A stretch of 40,606 nucleotides of DNA from Fidelibacterota bacterium TCS56 (GTDB lineage: Bacteria; Fidelibacterota; Marinisomatia; Marinisomatales; TCS56): the NCBI GenBank assembly GCA_001577055.1, contig LSCG01000006.1:1-40606 (forward strand), in the 5' to 3' direction. This document shows positions 1 through 7,481 of the stretch, piece after piece. The stretch's first letter is position 1, and every line of letters starts with the position of its first letter. A model generated the notes under the pieces. The model was not told the origin of the DNA. It saw nothing but the letters and a program-made list of their open reading frames with translations, and did not search any database. Both the position numbers and the translations under genes were made by a program.

Positions 1-1539
1 CGGCCGGGTCCCATGGAGAACATCGACAGTTTCATCAAGCGCAAACACGGCAAGAAAAAGATCGAATACGTGCATGAGGCGCTGGAACCGATCCTGAAAG
101 AAACCTACGGTATCATCGTTTACCAGGAGCAGGTGATGCAGATCGCCCACGAAATCGGCGGCATGAGCCTGGCCGAAGCGGACAATCTGCGCCGGGCCAT
201 GGGTAAGAAGATCGCCGCGCTGATGAAAGAACTGGGGGGTAAATTCGTGGAAGGGGCGGTAGCCAAGGGTACCCCTAAGAAAACAGCCCGGAAGATTTAT
301 GATTTAATCGAGAAATTCGCCCAGTATGGCTTCAATAAAAGTCATTCCACCGCCTACGCCTATATCGCCTACCAGACCGCCTGGCTCAAGACCCACTACC
401 CGGCGGCTTTCATGAGCGCCAATCTCACCAGTGAGATGTCCAATATCGAACGGGTTGTGATCCTGATCAACGAATGCCGCAAGCTGGAAATTGAAGTTAC
501 TCATCCTGATATTAATGTATCGGACGTCAATTTCCACCCGGTGGATGAGAAAACGATTTCATTCGGACTGAACGCCATCAAAAATGTGGGCACCAAGGCC
601 CTGGAAAACATCGTGGCGGTGCGGACGGACAAGGGACAATTTAAGAGTTTATTCGACCTGTGCCTGCGGGTGGACTCCCGCACGGTAAACCGTAAAGTGC
701 TGGAAAGCCTGATCATGGCCGGCGCTTTGGATGAGCTGGAAGGCACCCGAGCCCAGCAATTCAACCAAATCGAGCAGGCCCTGAAATACTGCCAGAACTC
801 CCAGGCCGACACCAACCGGGCCCAGGTGGATATGTTCGGCAATGTCATCGGTGAACAATCGGTGGTGCAGATTCCACCCCTGCCCGACGTGGAGGACTGG
901 AGCCAAACCCAGGCTTTGGCTAACGAAAAAGCGGTGCTGGGCATGTACCTGTCCGGTCACCCGCTGTTGAAATACGCCGATGACCTGGAGCAATTTTCCA
1001 CCTTTGATTTCAGCGAAGACGCGGAGCAGATCGAGCTGGAGAAAGTGCGGGTAGGTGGCACGATCCAGGAGCTGCGCCAGCACCAGGACCGCAAAGGCAA
1101 GACGATGGCCTTCTTCAAATTGGAATGTCTGGGTGGATCCGCCGATATTACCGTTTTTTCCGATACCTACGAGAAATATCGCACCGACCTTCATAATGAC
1201 AACCTGGTATTTATTCAGGGTAAACCATCCACCGACTCTGATTTCAGTGACCTGAAACTTTTGGGTGATGAAGTGGTACCGATTGCCAAAGTCCGCGATT
1301 ACTATTCCAAGCGCATTAACCTGCGGATTAATCCTGATGATTTTTCAAAAGAACAGGTGGATGATTTATTCGAGCTGACCAGTCAGTACGGAGGCAAATG
1401 CGGATTAATGTTCCACGTTCCCAACGGCCGCGGGAACGGCAAGCGAATTATCAGCCACAAACTAAAGGTTTCGTCTCATCGCGATTTCCTGAAAAAACTG
1501 GCCGAGATGGTGGGTAAGAAGAATGTCTGGGTGGAATAA
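1..1539 (+). CDS. dnaE: DNA polymerase III alpha subunit, C-terminal part (5' end outside window)
   Basis: This is the replicative DNA polymerase catalytic subunit, cut by the window edge. The frame is open from base 1 and starts RPGPM, the conserved RPGP motif of C-family polymerases, so the ATG at 13 is internal and not the start. The segment continues with YGIIVYQEQVMQIA, a signature of the fingers region, then LRRAMGKK, and FNKSHSTAYAYIAYQTAWLK, also highly conserved. After that come the tandem helix-hairpin-helix region (around residues 190-250) and an OB-fold (VRVGGTIQELRQ) near residue 345. The layout is that of DnaE1, not PolC. The last 80 residues are a poorly conserved tail. About 510 residues are present out of a usual 1100-1200. 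The gene is followed by a 200-base repeat-rich gap before dtd. Confidence 0.97.
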   Translation, partial: RPGPMENIDSFIKRKHGKKKIEYVHEALEPILKETYGIIVYQEQVMQIAHEIGGMSLAEADNLRRAMGKKIAALMKELGGKFVEGAVAKGTPKKTARKIYDLIEKFAQYGFNKSHSTAYAYIAYQTAWLKTHYPAAFMSANLTSEMSNIERVVILINECRKLEIEVTHPDINVSDVNFHPVDEKTISFGLNAIKNVGTKALENIVAVRTDKGQFKSLFDLCLRVDSRTVNRKVLESLIMAGALDELEGTRAQQFNQIEQALKYCQNSQADTNRAQVDMFGNVIGEQSVVQIPPLPDVEDWSQTQALANEKAVLGMYLSGHPLLKYADDLEQFSTFDFSEDAEQIELEKVRVGGTIQELRQHQDRKGKTMAFFKLECLGGSADITVFSDTYEKYRTDLHNDNLVFIQGKPSTDSDFSDLKLLGDEVVPIAKVRDYYSKRINLRINPDDFSKEQVDDLFELTSQYGGKCGLMFHVPNGRGNGKRIISHKLKVSSHRDFLKKLAEMVGKKNVWVE

Positions 1540-1544
1540 AGAGC

Positions 1545-1574
1545 AGACCACGGAACTCACGGAAAGACACGGAA
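1545..1574. repeat. Short CACGGAA-type repeats after dnaE
   Basis: Just after the dnaE stop the heptamer CACGGAA occurs three times at 8-10 base spacing. It leads directly into the 41-bp tandem repeat. From memory, similar CACGGAA or CACAGAGA low-complexity strings occur between genes in many environmental bacterial genomes; their origin is unclear. No open frame or terminator is evident here. Confidence 0.6.
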
Positions 1575-1656
1575 GAAAAATCAGTGTCAGGGTGTTAATG
1601 TGTTAAAGTTCCCCCGAAAAATCAGTGTCAGGGTGTTAATGTGTTAAAGTTCCCCC
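1575..1656. repeat. Perfect 41-bp tandem duplication
   Basis: Two identical, directly adjacent 41-base units lie at 1575-1615 and 1616-1656. Each begins GAAAAATCAGTGTCAGGG and ends AAAGTTCCCCC. The absence of any mismatch suggests a recent duplication or ongoing copy-number change. There is no spacer between the units, so it is not a CRISPR array. Confidence 0.95.
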
Positions 1657-1702
1657 CTGCACCCCCGCTCCCCTGCACCCTGCTCCCCTGCACCCCTGCT
1701 CC
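1652..1702 (-). repeat. C-rich tract with G-quadruplex potential on the minus strand
   Basis: Six runs of three to six cytosines (1652-1657, 1662-1666, 1670-1673, 1678-1680, 1685-1688, 1693-1696) are separated by only 3-4 bases, alternating TGCA and GCT/TGCT. The minus strand therefore carries six G-runs with short loops, well above the four needed for an intramolecular G-quadruplex. The plus strand could form an i-motif. The tract ends about 40 bases before the dtd start codon. Confidence 0.8.
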
Positions 1703-1739
1703 TCCGGCTCTTCCCTCTTAGCTCTTACCTCCTAGCTCA

Positions 1740-2186
1740 ATGATCGCCGTAATCCAGCGCGTATCCGAGAGTAAAGTGGTAGTCGATAATCAAACCACAG
1801 GAGAAATCGGACACGGTTTAATGATTCTGTTGGGAGTATATCAGGGCGACACGGAGGAAGATGTGGAATTTCTCGCCAGGAAGATCACCGGGCTGCGCAT
1901 CTTCGATGATGAGAACGGCAAGATGAACCTGTCGCTGCTGGACGTGGGTGGCAGCGCTCTGGTGGTAAGCCAGTTCACTCTCTGCGGTGATTGGCGCAAA
2001 GGGCGGCGACCGTCCTATATTCATGCTGCCGAACCGGCAGAGGGCGAACGGCTCTACGAAGATTTCATGACACGGCTCCGACAATTATCCGTGCCGGTGG
2101 AATCGGGTCGCTTCGGCGCCATGATGGACGTTCACCTGGTCAACGACGGCCCGGTAACCTTCGTGATCGACAGCCGCGCCCGCTGA
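1740..2186 (+). CDS. dtd: D-aminoacyl-tRNA deacylase
   Basis: Dtd hydrolyses the ester bond of D-aminoacyl-tRNAs (and glycine wrongly charged to tRNA-Ala), keeping D-amino acids out of translation. The protein is 148 residues, the normal size. It starts [13 protein letters not shown] as the family does, carries the SQFT motif at 77-80, and has NDGPVT with the cross-subunit Gly-cisPro dipeptide at 137-138. The start is fixed by this N-terminus, yet no Shine-Dalgarno sequence precedes it. The bases before the ATG are a pyrimidine-rich run (CTCTTACCTCCTAGCTCA) that continues the repeat region. It converges with ubiA, with 26 bases between the stops. Confidence 0.96.
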   Translation: MIAVIQRVSESKVVVDNQTTGEIGHGLMILLGVYQGDTEEDVEFLARKITGLRIFDDENGKMNLSLLDVGGSALVVSQFTLCGDWRKGRRPSYIHAAEPAEGERLYEDFMTRLRQLSVPVESGRFGAMMDVHLVNDGPVTFVIDSRAR

Positions 2187-2212
2187 GTTATTCGTCCAAT
2201 GCCAGCGGAACT

Positions 2213-3073
2213 TCAGCCGACATAAATGGCCACAACCCCCATTAAGGTGGCCGCTTTCAATATTCCGGCCGCCCGGGCGGCGCTGGCCGGTTCCGGCACG
2301 CGGGCCAGCAGATAAATGATGTAAGCCAGCGGCAGGATAACGCCCAATCCGGAAACGATCAGGTAATAAATGCCGTAATAATCAAAAATGAACGGCAGCA
2401 GGGTGGCTACCGCCATAAGAAAAGAAAGGTTGATGGCGGTGACAATCGCCCCACTGGTCCCCATCACTAACGGCAGGGTTTTCAATTCCGCCTGGGCGTC
2501 CCCTTCCACATCGGCAATATCTTTTACCAGTTCGCGCACCAGCGTTAACCCAAAAGCCAGCAGGGCCGGGATCACCAGCGGTCCCGGGTTCCCCACCGCC
2601 GCTCCGGTAAACAAAAAGGCCAGTCCCAGAATCAGGGCCACGGCGAAATTACCCAGCAGCGGCAGTCCTTTTAGAATCGGGGTATAAAACGCCATCATCG
2701 GCAGGGCGGCCCCCAGAGCCAGCAACCGCGCACCCCAATTCAATTTGATCGACAGCAGAGATCCAATAATGAATAATAAAATTGCTACCCACTGGGCGGT
2801 AGCACGTTTTACCAGTCCCGTTACCAGCGGCCGGCCGGGCCGGTTTATCCGGTCGATTTCATAGTCACAAAAATCATTGAGAGCATTGGCGGCGGCATTA
2901 TAACACACCACCAGCAACAAGGCAAACAATACTGTGGTGCTCTGTCGCAGCTCGCCGGCGATGGCCGCCCCGCTGAAAACGGCAAAGGCACCGATTGCCA
3001 GATTCAGAGGGCGCAGTAATTTTACATGAGCCAGAATTTTTTCGGATATGGTCGCTGATTCAGTCTTCGTCAT
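2213..3073 (-). CDS. UbiA-family prenyltransferase, geranylgeranylglyceryl-phosphate geranylgeranyltransferase-like
   Basis: This is an integral membrane prenyltransferase of 286 residues with about eight hydrophobic segments. The first aspartate-rich motif is NDFCDYEID (N66, D67, D70, D74), followed by RINRPGRPLVTG. The second, KDIADVEGD, lies near residue 190. The run NDxxDxEIDRINRPxRPL is typical of the archaeal digeranylgeranylglyceryl-phosphate synthase branch, and of bacterial homologues in the FCB superphylum, more than of UbiA or MenA proper. The probable reaction is transfer of a polyprenyl chain to a lipid acceptor, possibly (S)-3-O-geranylgeranylglyceryl phosphate. Homogentisate- or hydroxybenzoate-type substrates remain possible. 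It is the last gene of the DUF1385-prfA-prmC-ubiA run, starting 28 bases after prmC. No other lipid-ether gene is in the window. Confidence 0.8.
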   Translation of the reverse strand: MTKTESATISEKILAHVKLLRPLNLAIGAFAVFSGAAIAGELRQSTTVLFALLLVVCYNAAANALNDFCDYEIDRINRPGRPLVTGLVKRATAQWVAILLFIIGSLLSIKLNWGARLLALGAALPMMAFYTPILKGLPLLGNFAVALILGLAFLFTGAAVGNPGPLVIPALLAFGLTLVRELVKDIADVEGDAQAELKTLPLVMGTSGAIVTAINLSFLMAVATLLPFIFDYYGIYYLIVSGLGVILPLAYIIYLLARVPEPASAARAAGILKAATLMGVVAIYVG

Positions 3074-3101
3074 CTTTCCCGGTACAATATTTACGGTGAG
3101 T

Positions 3102-3980
3102 CTAAGCGGGTTTCATGACGATTTTCAACACCCGATCATCGCCATTATAATCCCGGATCAACTCGGCTTTTTCAAAGGATTGATTATCAAACAATTTTTT
3201 CGCCCGGGCCGGATGATCACCCCGCCCCACCTCCAGTACCAGTCCGCCACCGGATTTAACCAACCGCGGCGCGATTTCCGCCAGGCGCCGATAGAAATCC
3301 AGGCCGTCATGACCATCGGTGAGGGCCTGTGCCGGCTCAAACTCTTTTACTTCCGGCATCAGATCGTCCATCTCCGCCGCCGGAATGTAGGGCGGATTGG
3401 ATATGATCAGGTCGAATTCTCCGGCCGGTGTATCGGTGGTTATGTCAAGCGTTAAAACTTCCAGATTGGATACTGAATTTTTCTCTGCGTTGGCAACGGT
3501 GATTTCCACCGCCTCCGGAGAATTATCGACAGCTATTATTTTCACCGCCGGGCGCTGTTTTGCCAGGGCCAGCGCCAGACAACCTGAGCCGGTACCCACG
3601 TCTAAAATCCTGGTTTCCCTGTCTTCCGGTATCAATTCCAAAGCCACCTCAACCAGTCGCTCCGATTCGGGCCGGGGAATCAGAACCTGGGGCGTCACGG
3701 CCAGCGTCAACCCAAAGAATTCGGTCTCGCCGAATATGTATTGCAGCGGTTCATAAGTCAGGCGCCGTTTAACCAGAGCTTTGAATTCCTGCAGCATCCG
3801 ATTACTGAACGGTTCCTCGAAACGCAGGTAAAGATCGATCCGTTTGCATTGCAGATACCCGCACAACAACCATTCGATTTCGGTGCGGGAGTGATCAAAT
3901 TGTTGATTGCGGAAATAGTCCGTACCCCAGTTGATTAGATCTATCACCCGCCAGGTTCGGGACCCCGGGGAACCGGTCAT
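3102..3980 (-). CDS. prmC: Peptide chain release factor N5-glutamine methyltransferase
   Basis: PrmC (HemK) uses S-adenosylmethionine to methylate the glutamine of the GGQ motif in release factors RF1 and RF2. The protein has 292 residues, with an N-terminal helical substrate-binding domain (about 1-85) and a Rossmann methyltransferase domain. SAM motif I is ILDVGTGSGCLALALA, and the catalytic NPPY motif sits in IISNPPYIPAAEMD near residue 195. It starts 2 bases after the stop of prfA, which encodes its substrate; this pairing is very common in bacteria. Confidence 0.96.
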   Translation of the reverse strand: MTGSPGSRTWRVIDLINWGTDYFRNQQFDHSRTEIEWLLCGYLQCKRIDLYLRFEEPFSNRMLQEFKALVKRRLTYEPLQYIFGETEFFGLTLAVTPQVLIPRPESERLVEVALELIPEDRETRILDVGTGSGCLALALAKQRPAVKIIAVDNSPEAVEITVANAEKNSVSNLEVLTLDITTDTPAGEFDLIISNPPYIPAAEMDDLMPEVKEFEPAQALTDGHDGLDFYRRLAEIAPRLVKSGGGLVLEVGRGDHPARAKKLFDNQSFEKAELIRDYNGDDRVLKIVMKPA

Positions 3981-3982
3981 GG

Positions 3983-5044
3983 CTACTCTGCCGCCAGCAG
4001 CTTTTTCTGCTCTTCGATGCGCAGGTTGTCAATCAACTCGTTCAAATCACCGTCCATATATTCCTCCAGACGATAGGCGGTATAATTAATGCGGTGGTCC
4101 GTAACCCTTCCCTGGGGAAAATTATAAGTGCGAATTTTGGCCGACCGGTCTCCGGTTGATACCATCGATTTGCGGGCATCGGAGCGTTCTTTGGCTAATT
4201 TTTCCTGCTCCAAAGCCAGCAACCGTGAACGCAGCACCTTGAGAGCCGCCGCCCGATTTTTATGCTGGGAAGACTCATCCTGGCAGGTTACTACCAACCC
4301 GGTTGGAATATGCGTAATGCGGATGGCCGATTCGGTTTTGTTCACATGCTGGCCTCCGGCCCCCGAAGCACGGTAGGTATCGATTTTTAAATCCTGCTCC
4401 GCGATGGCCACTTCGGCCTCCTCCGCTTCCGGCAAAACAGCAACGGTGGCGGCGGAGGTATGGATCCGCCCGCCGGCCTCGGTCTTGGGCACGCGCTGCA
4501 CCCGGTGCACGCCGCTTTCGTATTTCATCCAACCGAAAACTTCGTTGCCGCTGAGGGAGAAAATCACTTCCTTAATGCCGCCGATGCCTGTATCGCTGGA
4601 ATCCAGGACTTCCTGGGTCCAGCCCACCCGCTCGGCGAAGCGGGAGTACATGCGGAACAGGTCTGCGGCAAACAGGGCCGCCTCTTCACCGCCGGTGCCG
4701 GCCCGGATTTCCACGATGGTATTCTTGTCATCGTTGGGATCACGGGGCAGCATGAGGAATTTTAATTCTTCCTCCAATGCAATTTGCTGCTCCTCCAGCT
4801 CTTTCACTTCTTCCTGGGCGATTAATTTCAGCTCATCATCTGAGCCCTCCAGAATTTCCCTGTCATCGGCAATTTGTTCAGTGATGGCGATGTAATCGCG
4901 GGCTTTTTTAACAATCGGCTCCAGATGATTATGCTCTTTAGCCACATCCCTCAGCAAATCCTGATTATTGATCACGGCCGGATCGGTCAATTGCTGGGCC
5001 AGGTCGTGATAATGCTCGATGATTTGCTCCAGCTTATCAATCAT
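3983..5044 (-). CDS. prfA: Peptide chain release factor 1
   Basis: RF1 recognises UAA and UAG stop codons and triggers peptide release on the ribosome. The 353-residue length is typical. The peptidyl-transferase loop [15 protein letters not shown] (GGQ near residue 230) is present. The codon-recognition tripeptide fits PxT (here PKT, in [16 protein letters not shown]), which marks RF1 rather than RF2 (SPF). No programmed frameshift is present. The ATG overlaps the upstream DUF1385 stop as ATGA, indicating translational coupling. Confidence 0.97.
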   Translation of the reverse strand: MIDKLEQIIEHYHDLAQQLTDPAVINNQDLLRDVAKEHNHLEPIVKKARDYIAITEQIADDREILEGSDDELKLIAQEEVKELEEQQIALEEELKFLMLPRDPNDDKNTIVEIRAGTGGEEAALFAADLFRMYSRFAERVGWTQEVLDSSDTGIGGIKEVIFSLSGNEVFGWMKYESGVHRVQRVPKTEAGGRIHTSAATVAVLPEAEEAEVAIAEQDLKIDTYRASGAGGQHVNKTESAIRITHIPTGLVVTCQDESSQHKNRAAALKVLRSRLLALEQEKLAKERSDARKSMVSTGDRSAKIRTYNFPQGRVTDHRINYTAYRLEEYMDGDLNELIDNLRIEEQKKLLAAE

Positions 5045-6006
5045 GCGATAGCCTCCGCAGTATATTTTTTGCCTACCATTTCCTCATAACGATCACCGAA
5101 AGCCGCCTTCAAAGCGGCAATTGCCACCTCCACCATCTCGTCTTCAGGTTGTTTGGTGGTGATACGCTGGAGCCACAAACCAGGAGCCCGCAGCATCCGG
5201 AATAATAGGCGATGACCGTTACGAGCGCTGATTTTGATCACTTCATAGGACAGGCCCATTACCAACGGAATCAACGGCAGGTGGACCAGCAGGCGAATAC
5301 CCAGAGTGATGGTGCCAATCAGGCTGATGACAATCGTGTCGATGACAGCGAAAATCAGGATGGCGGAAATCAACACCACGAACAGAAAACTGGTGCCGCA
5401 GCGGGGATGCTGAGTGGGAAAGGACTGGGCGGTAGCAGTATTAATCGGCTGACCCGATTCAAAATTATATACCACCCGATGTTCGGCGCCGTGGTACTTA
5501 AACAGGCGGCGGACGTCTTTCAGCAGGGAGATAATGACCAGATACAGAATGAAAAAAGTGATGCGGAAAGCGCCGGAAACCAGATTGAAAAACAGGGCTT
5601 CCTTCTCAATGTCCAGCAGCCAGGTGGTGATCCACATGGGGCCGATCATAAACAGCAAAAGGGCCAATACCACGGCGAACAGAATCGACAGGAAGTTTCC
5701 CAGCTTACCCGGCTCTTTTCCTTTTTCCTCTTCCGGCAGGGCCACATCGGCTGACCATTGTAATGTCCCGAAACCGATTTTCATGGATTCGAACAGGGCG
5801 GCCACACCGCGCAAGACCGGTTTCTTCCAGATCGGTTTACGGTCACCCAGCGATCGAAATTCGTGACGGTCGATTTTAATCTCACCCTGAGGGTCGCGAA
5901 CGGCGGTGGCATAGGCACCGGGAACGCGCATCATCACGCCTTCAATTACGGCCTGCCCACCCACCAGAATGGCCGGTTTGGATAAAATCCAATGTAATAT
6001 TCGCAT
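5041..6006 (-). CDS. DUF1385 (YqhQ-like) integral membrane protein
   Basis: The 321-residue protein opens with the family signature [15 protein letters not shown] (residues 14-28). It has about four hydrophobic segments, including a long one around 105-130, and the second family motif [11 protein letters not shown] near residue 200. The biochemical role of DUF1385 is not established. Members are often found beside rpmE and prfA, as here. The ATG at 6006 is only two bases downstream of the U-run of a hairpin and has no visible Shine-Dalgarno sequence. The start could therefore be slightly later, or expression could depend on that hairpin. Confidence 0.9.
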   Translation of the reverse strand: MRILHWILSKPAILVGGQAVIEGVMMRVPGAYATAVRDPQGEIKIDRHEFRSLGDRKPIWKKPVLRGVAALFESMKIGFGTLQWSADVALPEEEKGKEPGKLGNFLSILFAVVLALLLFMIGPMWITTWLLDIEKEALFFNLVSGAFRITFFILYLVIISLLKDVRRLFKYHGAEHRVVYNFESGQPINTATAQSFPTQHPRCGTSFLFVVLISAILIFAVIDTIVISLIGTITLGIRLLVHLPLIPLVMGLSYEVIKISARNGHRLLFRMLRAPGLWLQRITTKQPEDEMVEVAIAALKAAFGDRYEEMVGKKYTAEAIA

Positions 6007-6008
6007 AG

Positions 6009-6044
6009 AAAAAATGGCTTCCCACCGGAAAAACGAGAAGCCAT
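6009..6044 (-). terminator. Intrinsic-terminator-like hairpin between rpmE and the DUF1385 gene
   Basis: Read on the minus strand, ATGGCTTC pairs perfectly with GAAGCCAT (arms 6037-6044 and 6014-6021) around a 15-base loop, and a run of five to six U follows at once. It lies 16 bases after the rpmE stop, and its U-run is two bases from the DUF1385 start codon. This fits a Rho-independent terminator or attenuator that separates rpmE from the prfA run. Confidence 0.65.
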
Positions 6045-6059
6045 ATTTATTTTAGTTAG

Positions 6060-6263
6060 CTATGATTTTTGCTGATACTTGCGCTGGAATTTTTCAATCC
6101 GCCCGGCGGTATCAACCAGTTTCTGCTTGCCGGTAAAGAAGGGATGGCAGGCGGAACAGATTTCGATTTTCTGATCACCGATCGTATTGTACACCTCGAA
6201 CGAATTGCCGCAGGCGCAGGTAATTTTTCCCAGCTTGTATTCAGGATGAATATTTTTCTTCAT
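6060..6263 (-). CDS. rpmE: 50S ribosomal protein L31, zinc-binding (C+) form
   Basis: The protein has 67 residues and starts [22 protein letters not shown]. The four zinc ligands of the C+ form are present: C16, C18, C36 and C39 (CxC and CxxC). In this family the zinc-free paralogue replaces L31 under zinc limitation; no paralogue is in the window. A clear AGGAG lies 8 bases before the ATG. It follows the aminotransferase by 9 bases and is followed by a terminator-like hairpin, so it probably ends that transcript. Confidence 0.97.
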   Translation of the reverse strand: MKKNIHPEYKLGKITCACGNSFEVYNTIGDQKIEICSACHPFFTGKQKLVDTAGRIEKFQRKYQQKS

Positions 6264-6272
6264 CGCTGGCTC

Positions 6273-7481
6273 CTATTCTAATAATTTTAAAACTTTGCTT
6301 ATCCTTTCAATACCTTCACGGATATTGTCCAGATTGGTGGCAAACGAAAAACGGATATGTCCCGGAGAACCGAACCCATCACCGGGAACGGTAACCACCC
6401 GTGCTTGTTCCAACAGGTAATTCCCCAGATCAAATGAATCTTCCAGAACCTGGCCGTCGGCTTTTTTACCAATATAAGCGGAAAAATCAGGAAAGGCATA
6501 AAATGCTCCGCCGGGCAGGGCGCAACTTACGCCGGGGATTTCATTCAACAGGCCCACCATCAAATCCCGTCGCTCGCGGAAGGTGTGACGCATTTCTTCC
6601 ACCGCCGACTGGTCACCGGTTAGGGCTTCAATGGCGGCCTTCTGTCCGATGGAATTGGGGCAGGAAGTGGCTTGTCCCTGGAATTTGGCCATGGCTTTGG
6701 CAATCACCGGATCGGCCACGGCATAACCGATGCGCCAGCCGGTCATGGCATATGTTTTGGAAAGACTCATGCAAGTGACGATGCGGGCGCCGTGGTCATT
6801 CAATGTTTCGGCGCTGATGAACGGTTTTCCATAAACCAGCCGCTCGTAACATTCATCGGCAATCACGGTCCAGTCCTGTTCGGCGGCCAATTTCAACAAC
6901 TTCCGGACCGCCTCATGGGACCAGACACCACCGGTGGGATTGGATGGTGTGTTAATAATAACACCTCTGGTCCGGGGTGTGATTTTTTCTCCCAGATCAT
7001 CAAAATCCGGCTCAAAAGCCTGCTCAGGATCGGTATTCACGAAGACCGGCTCGGCATCAGCCAAACGGACAAATTCCGGGAAGGACACCCAATAGGGCCT
7101 GAAAACAATTACTTCGTCTCCGGACTGAAACAGTACCTGACAGGCATTGAACAGGCTCTGTTTCTCACCGTTGGATACCACCACCCGGTCCGGTTCGGCT
7201 TTGATATTATTCTCCCGCGCCAGTTTAGCGCAAACAGCCTGGCGCAGTTCGGGCATGCCGGCTCCGGCCGTGTATTTGGTGAAGCCGTCATCCATGGCCC
7301 GCTGGCCGGCGGTGATGATATTAGCCGGTGTGTTGAAATCGGGCTCACCGACGCTAAAATTGATCACATCAACGCCCTGAGCGCGCAATTCGGCGGCCTT
7401 GGCCGCCATCTCCAGAGTAAAAGAGGGCTTAACCCGTCCGATCCTGTCGGCCAGACGGATCGCCTTGGCAGATTTTACCAT
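6273..7481 (-). CDS. Pyridoxal-phosphate aminotransferase, class I (aspartate aminotransferase type)
   Basis: This fold-type I PLP enzyme has 402 residues. Conserved segments are INFSVGEPDFNTP near 40-52, YTAGAGMPELRQAV, NGEKQSLF, NTPSNPTGGVW, IADECYERLVYG, and the Schiff-base lysine in SLSKTYAMTGWRIGY near residue 240. The C-terminal RFSFATN supplies the substrate-carboxylate arginine. This matches the Thermus/Bacillus-type aspartate (or aspartate/prephenate) aminotransferase subgroup; the exact acceptor cannot be fixed from sequence. Its start overlaps the end of the Cas6-like gene by 7 bases, which implies shared transcription. Confidence 0.93.
   Translation of the reverse strand: MVKSAKAIRLADRIGRVKPSFTLEMAAKAAELRAQGVDVINFSVGEPDFNTPANIITAGQRAMDDGFTKYTAGAGMPELRQAVCAKLARENNIKAEPDRVVVSNGEKQSLFNACQVLFQSGDEVIVFRPYWVSFPEFVRLADAEPVFVNTDPEQAFEPDFDDLGEKITPRTRGVIINTPSNPTGGVWSHEAVRKLLKLAAEQDWTVIADECYERLVYGKPFISAETLNDHGARIVTCMSLSKTYAMTGWRIGYAVADPVIAKAMAKFQGQATSCPNSIGQKAAIEALTGDQSAVEEMRHTFRERRDLMVGLLNEIPGVSCALPGGAFYAFPDFSAYIGKKADGQVLEDSFDLGNYLLEQARVVTVPGDGFGSPGHIRFSFATNLDNIREGIERISKVLKLLE

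Noticed and set aside
649-1194. Minus-strand open frames of 181 and 147 codons (also 501-944)
   Set aside because: They are shadows of dnaE on the opposite strand.
1575-1656. CRISPR array, considered because of the direct repeat and the Cas6-like gene
   Set aside because: Only two units occur, and they are directly adjacent with no spacers. No other repeat-spacer pattern was seen in the window.
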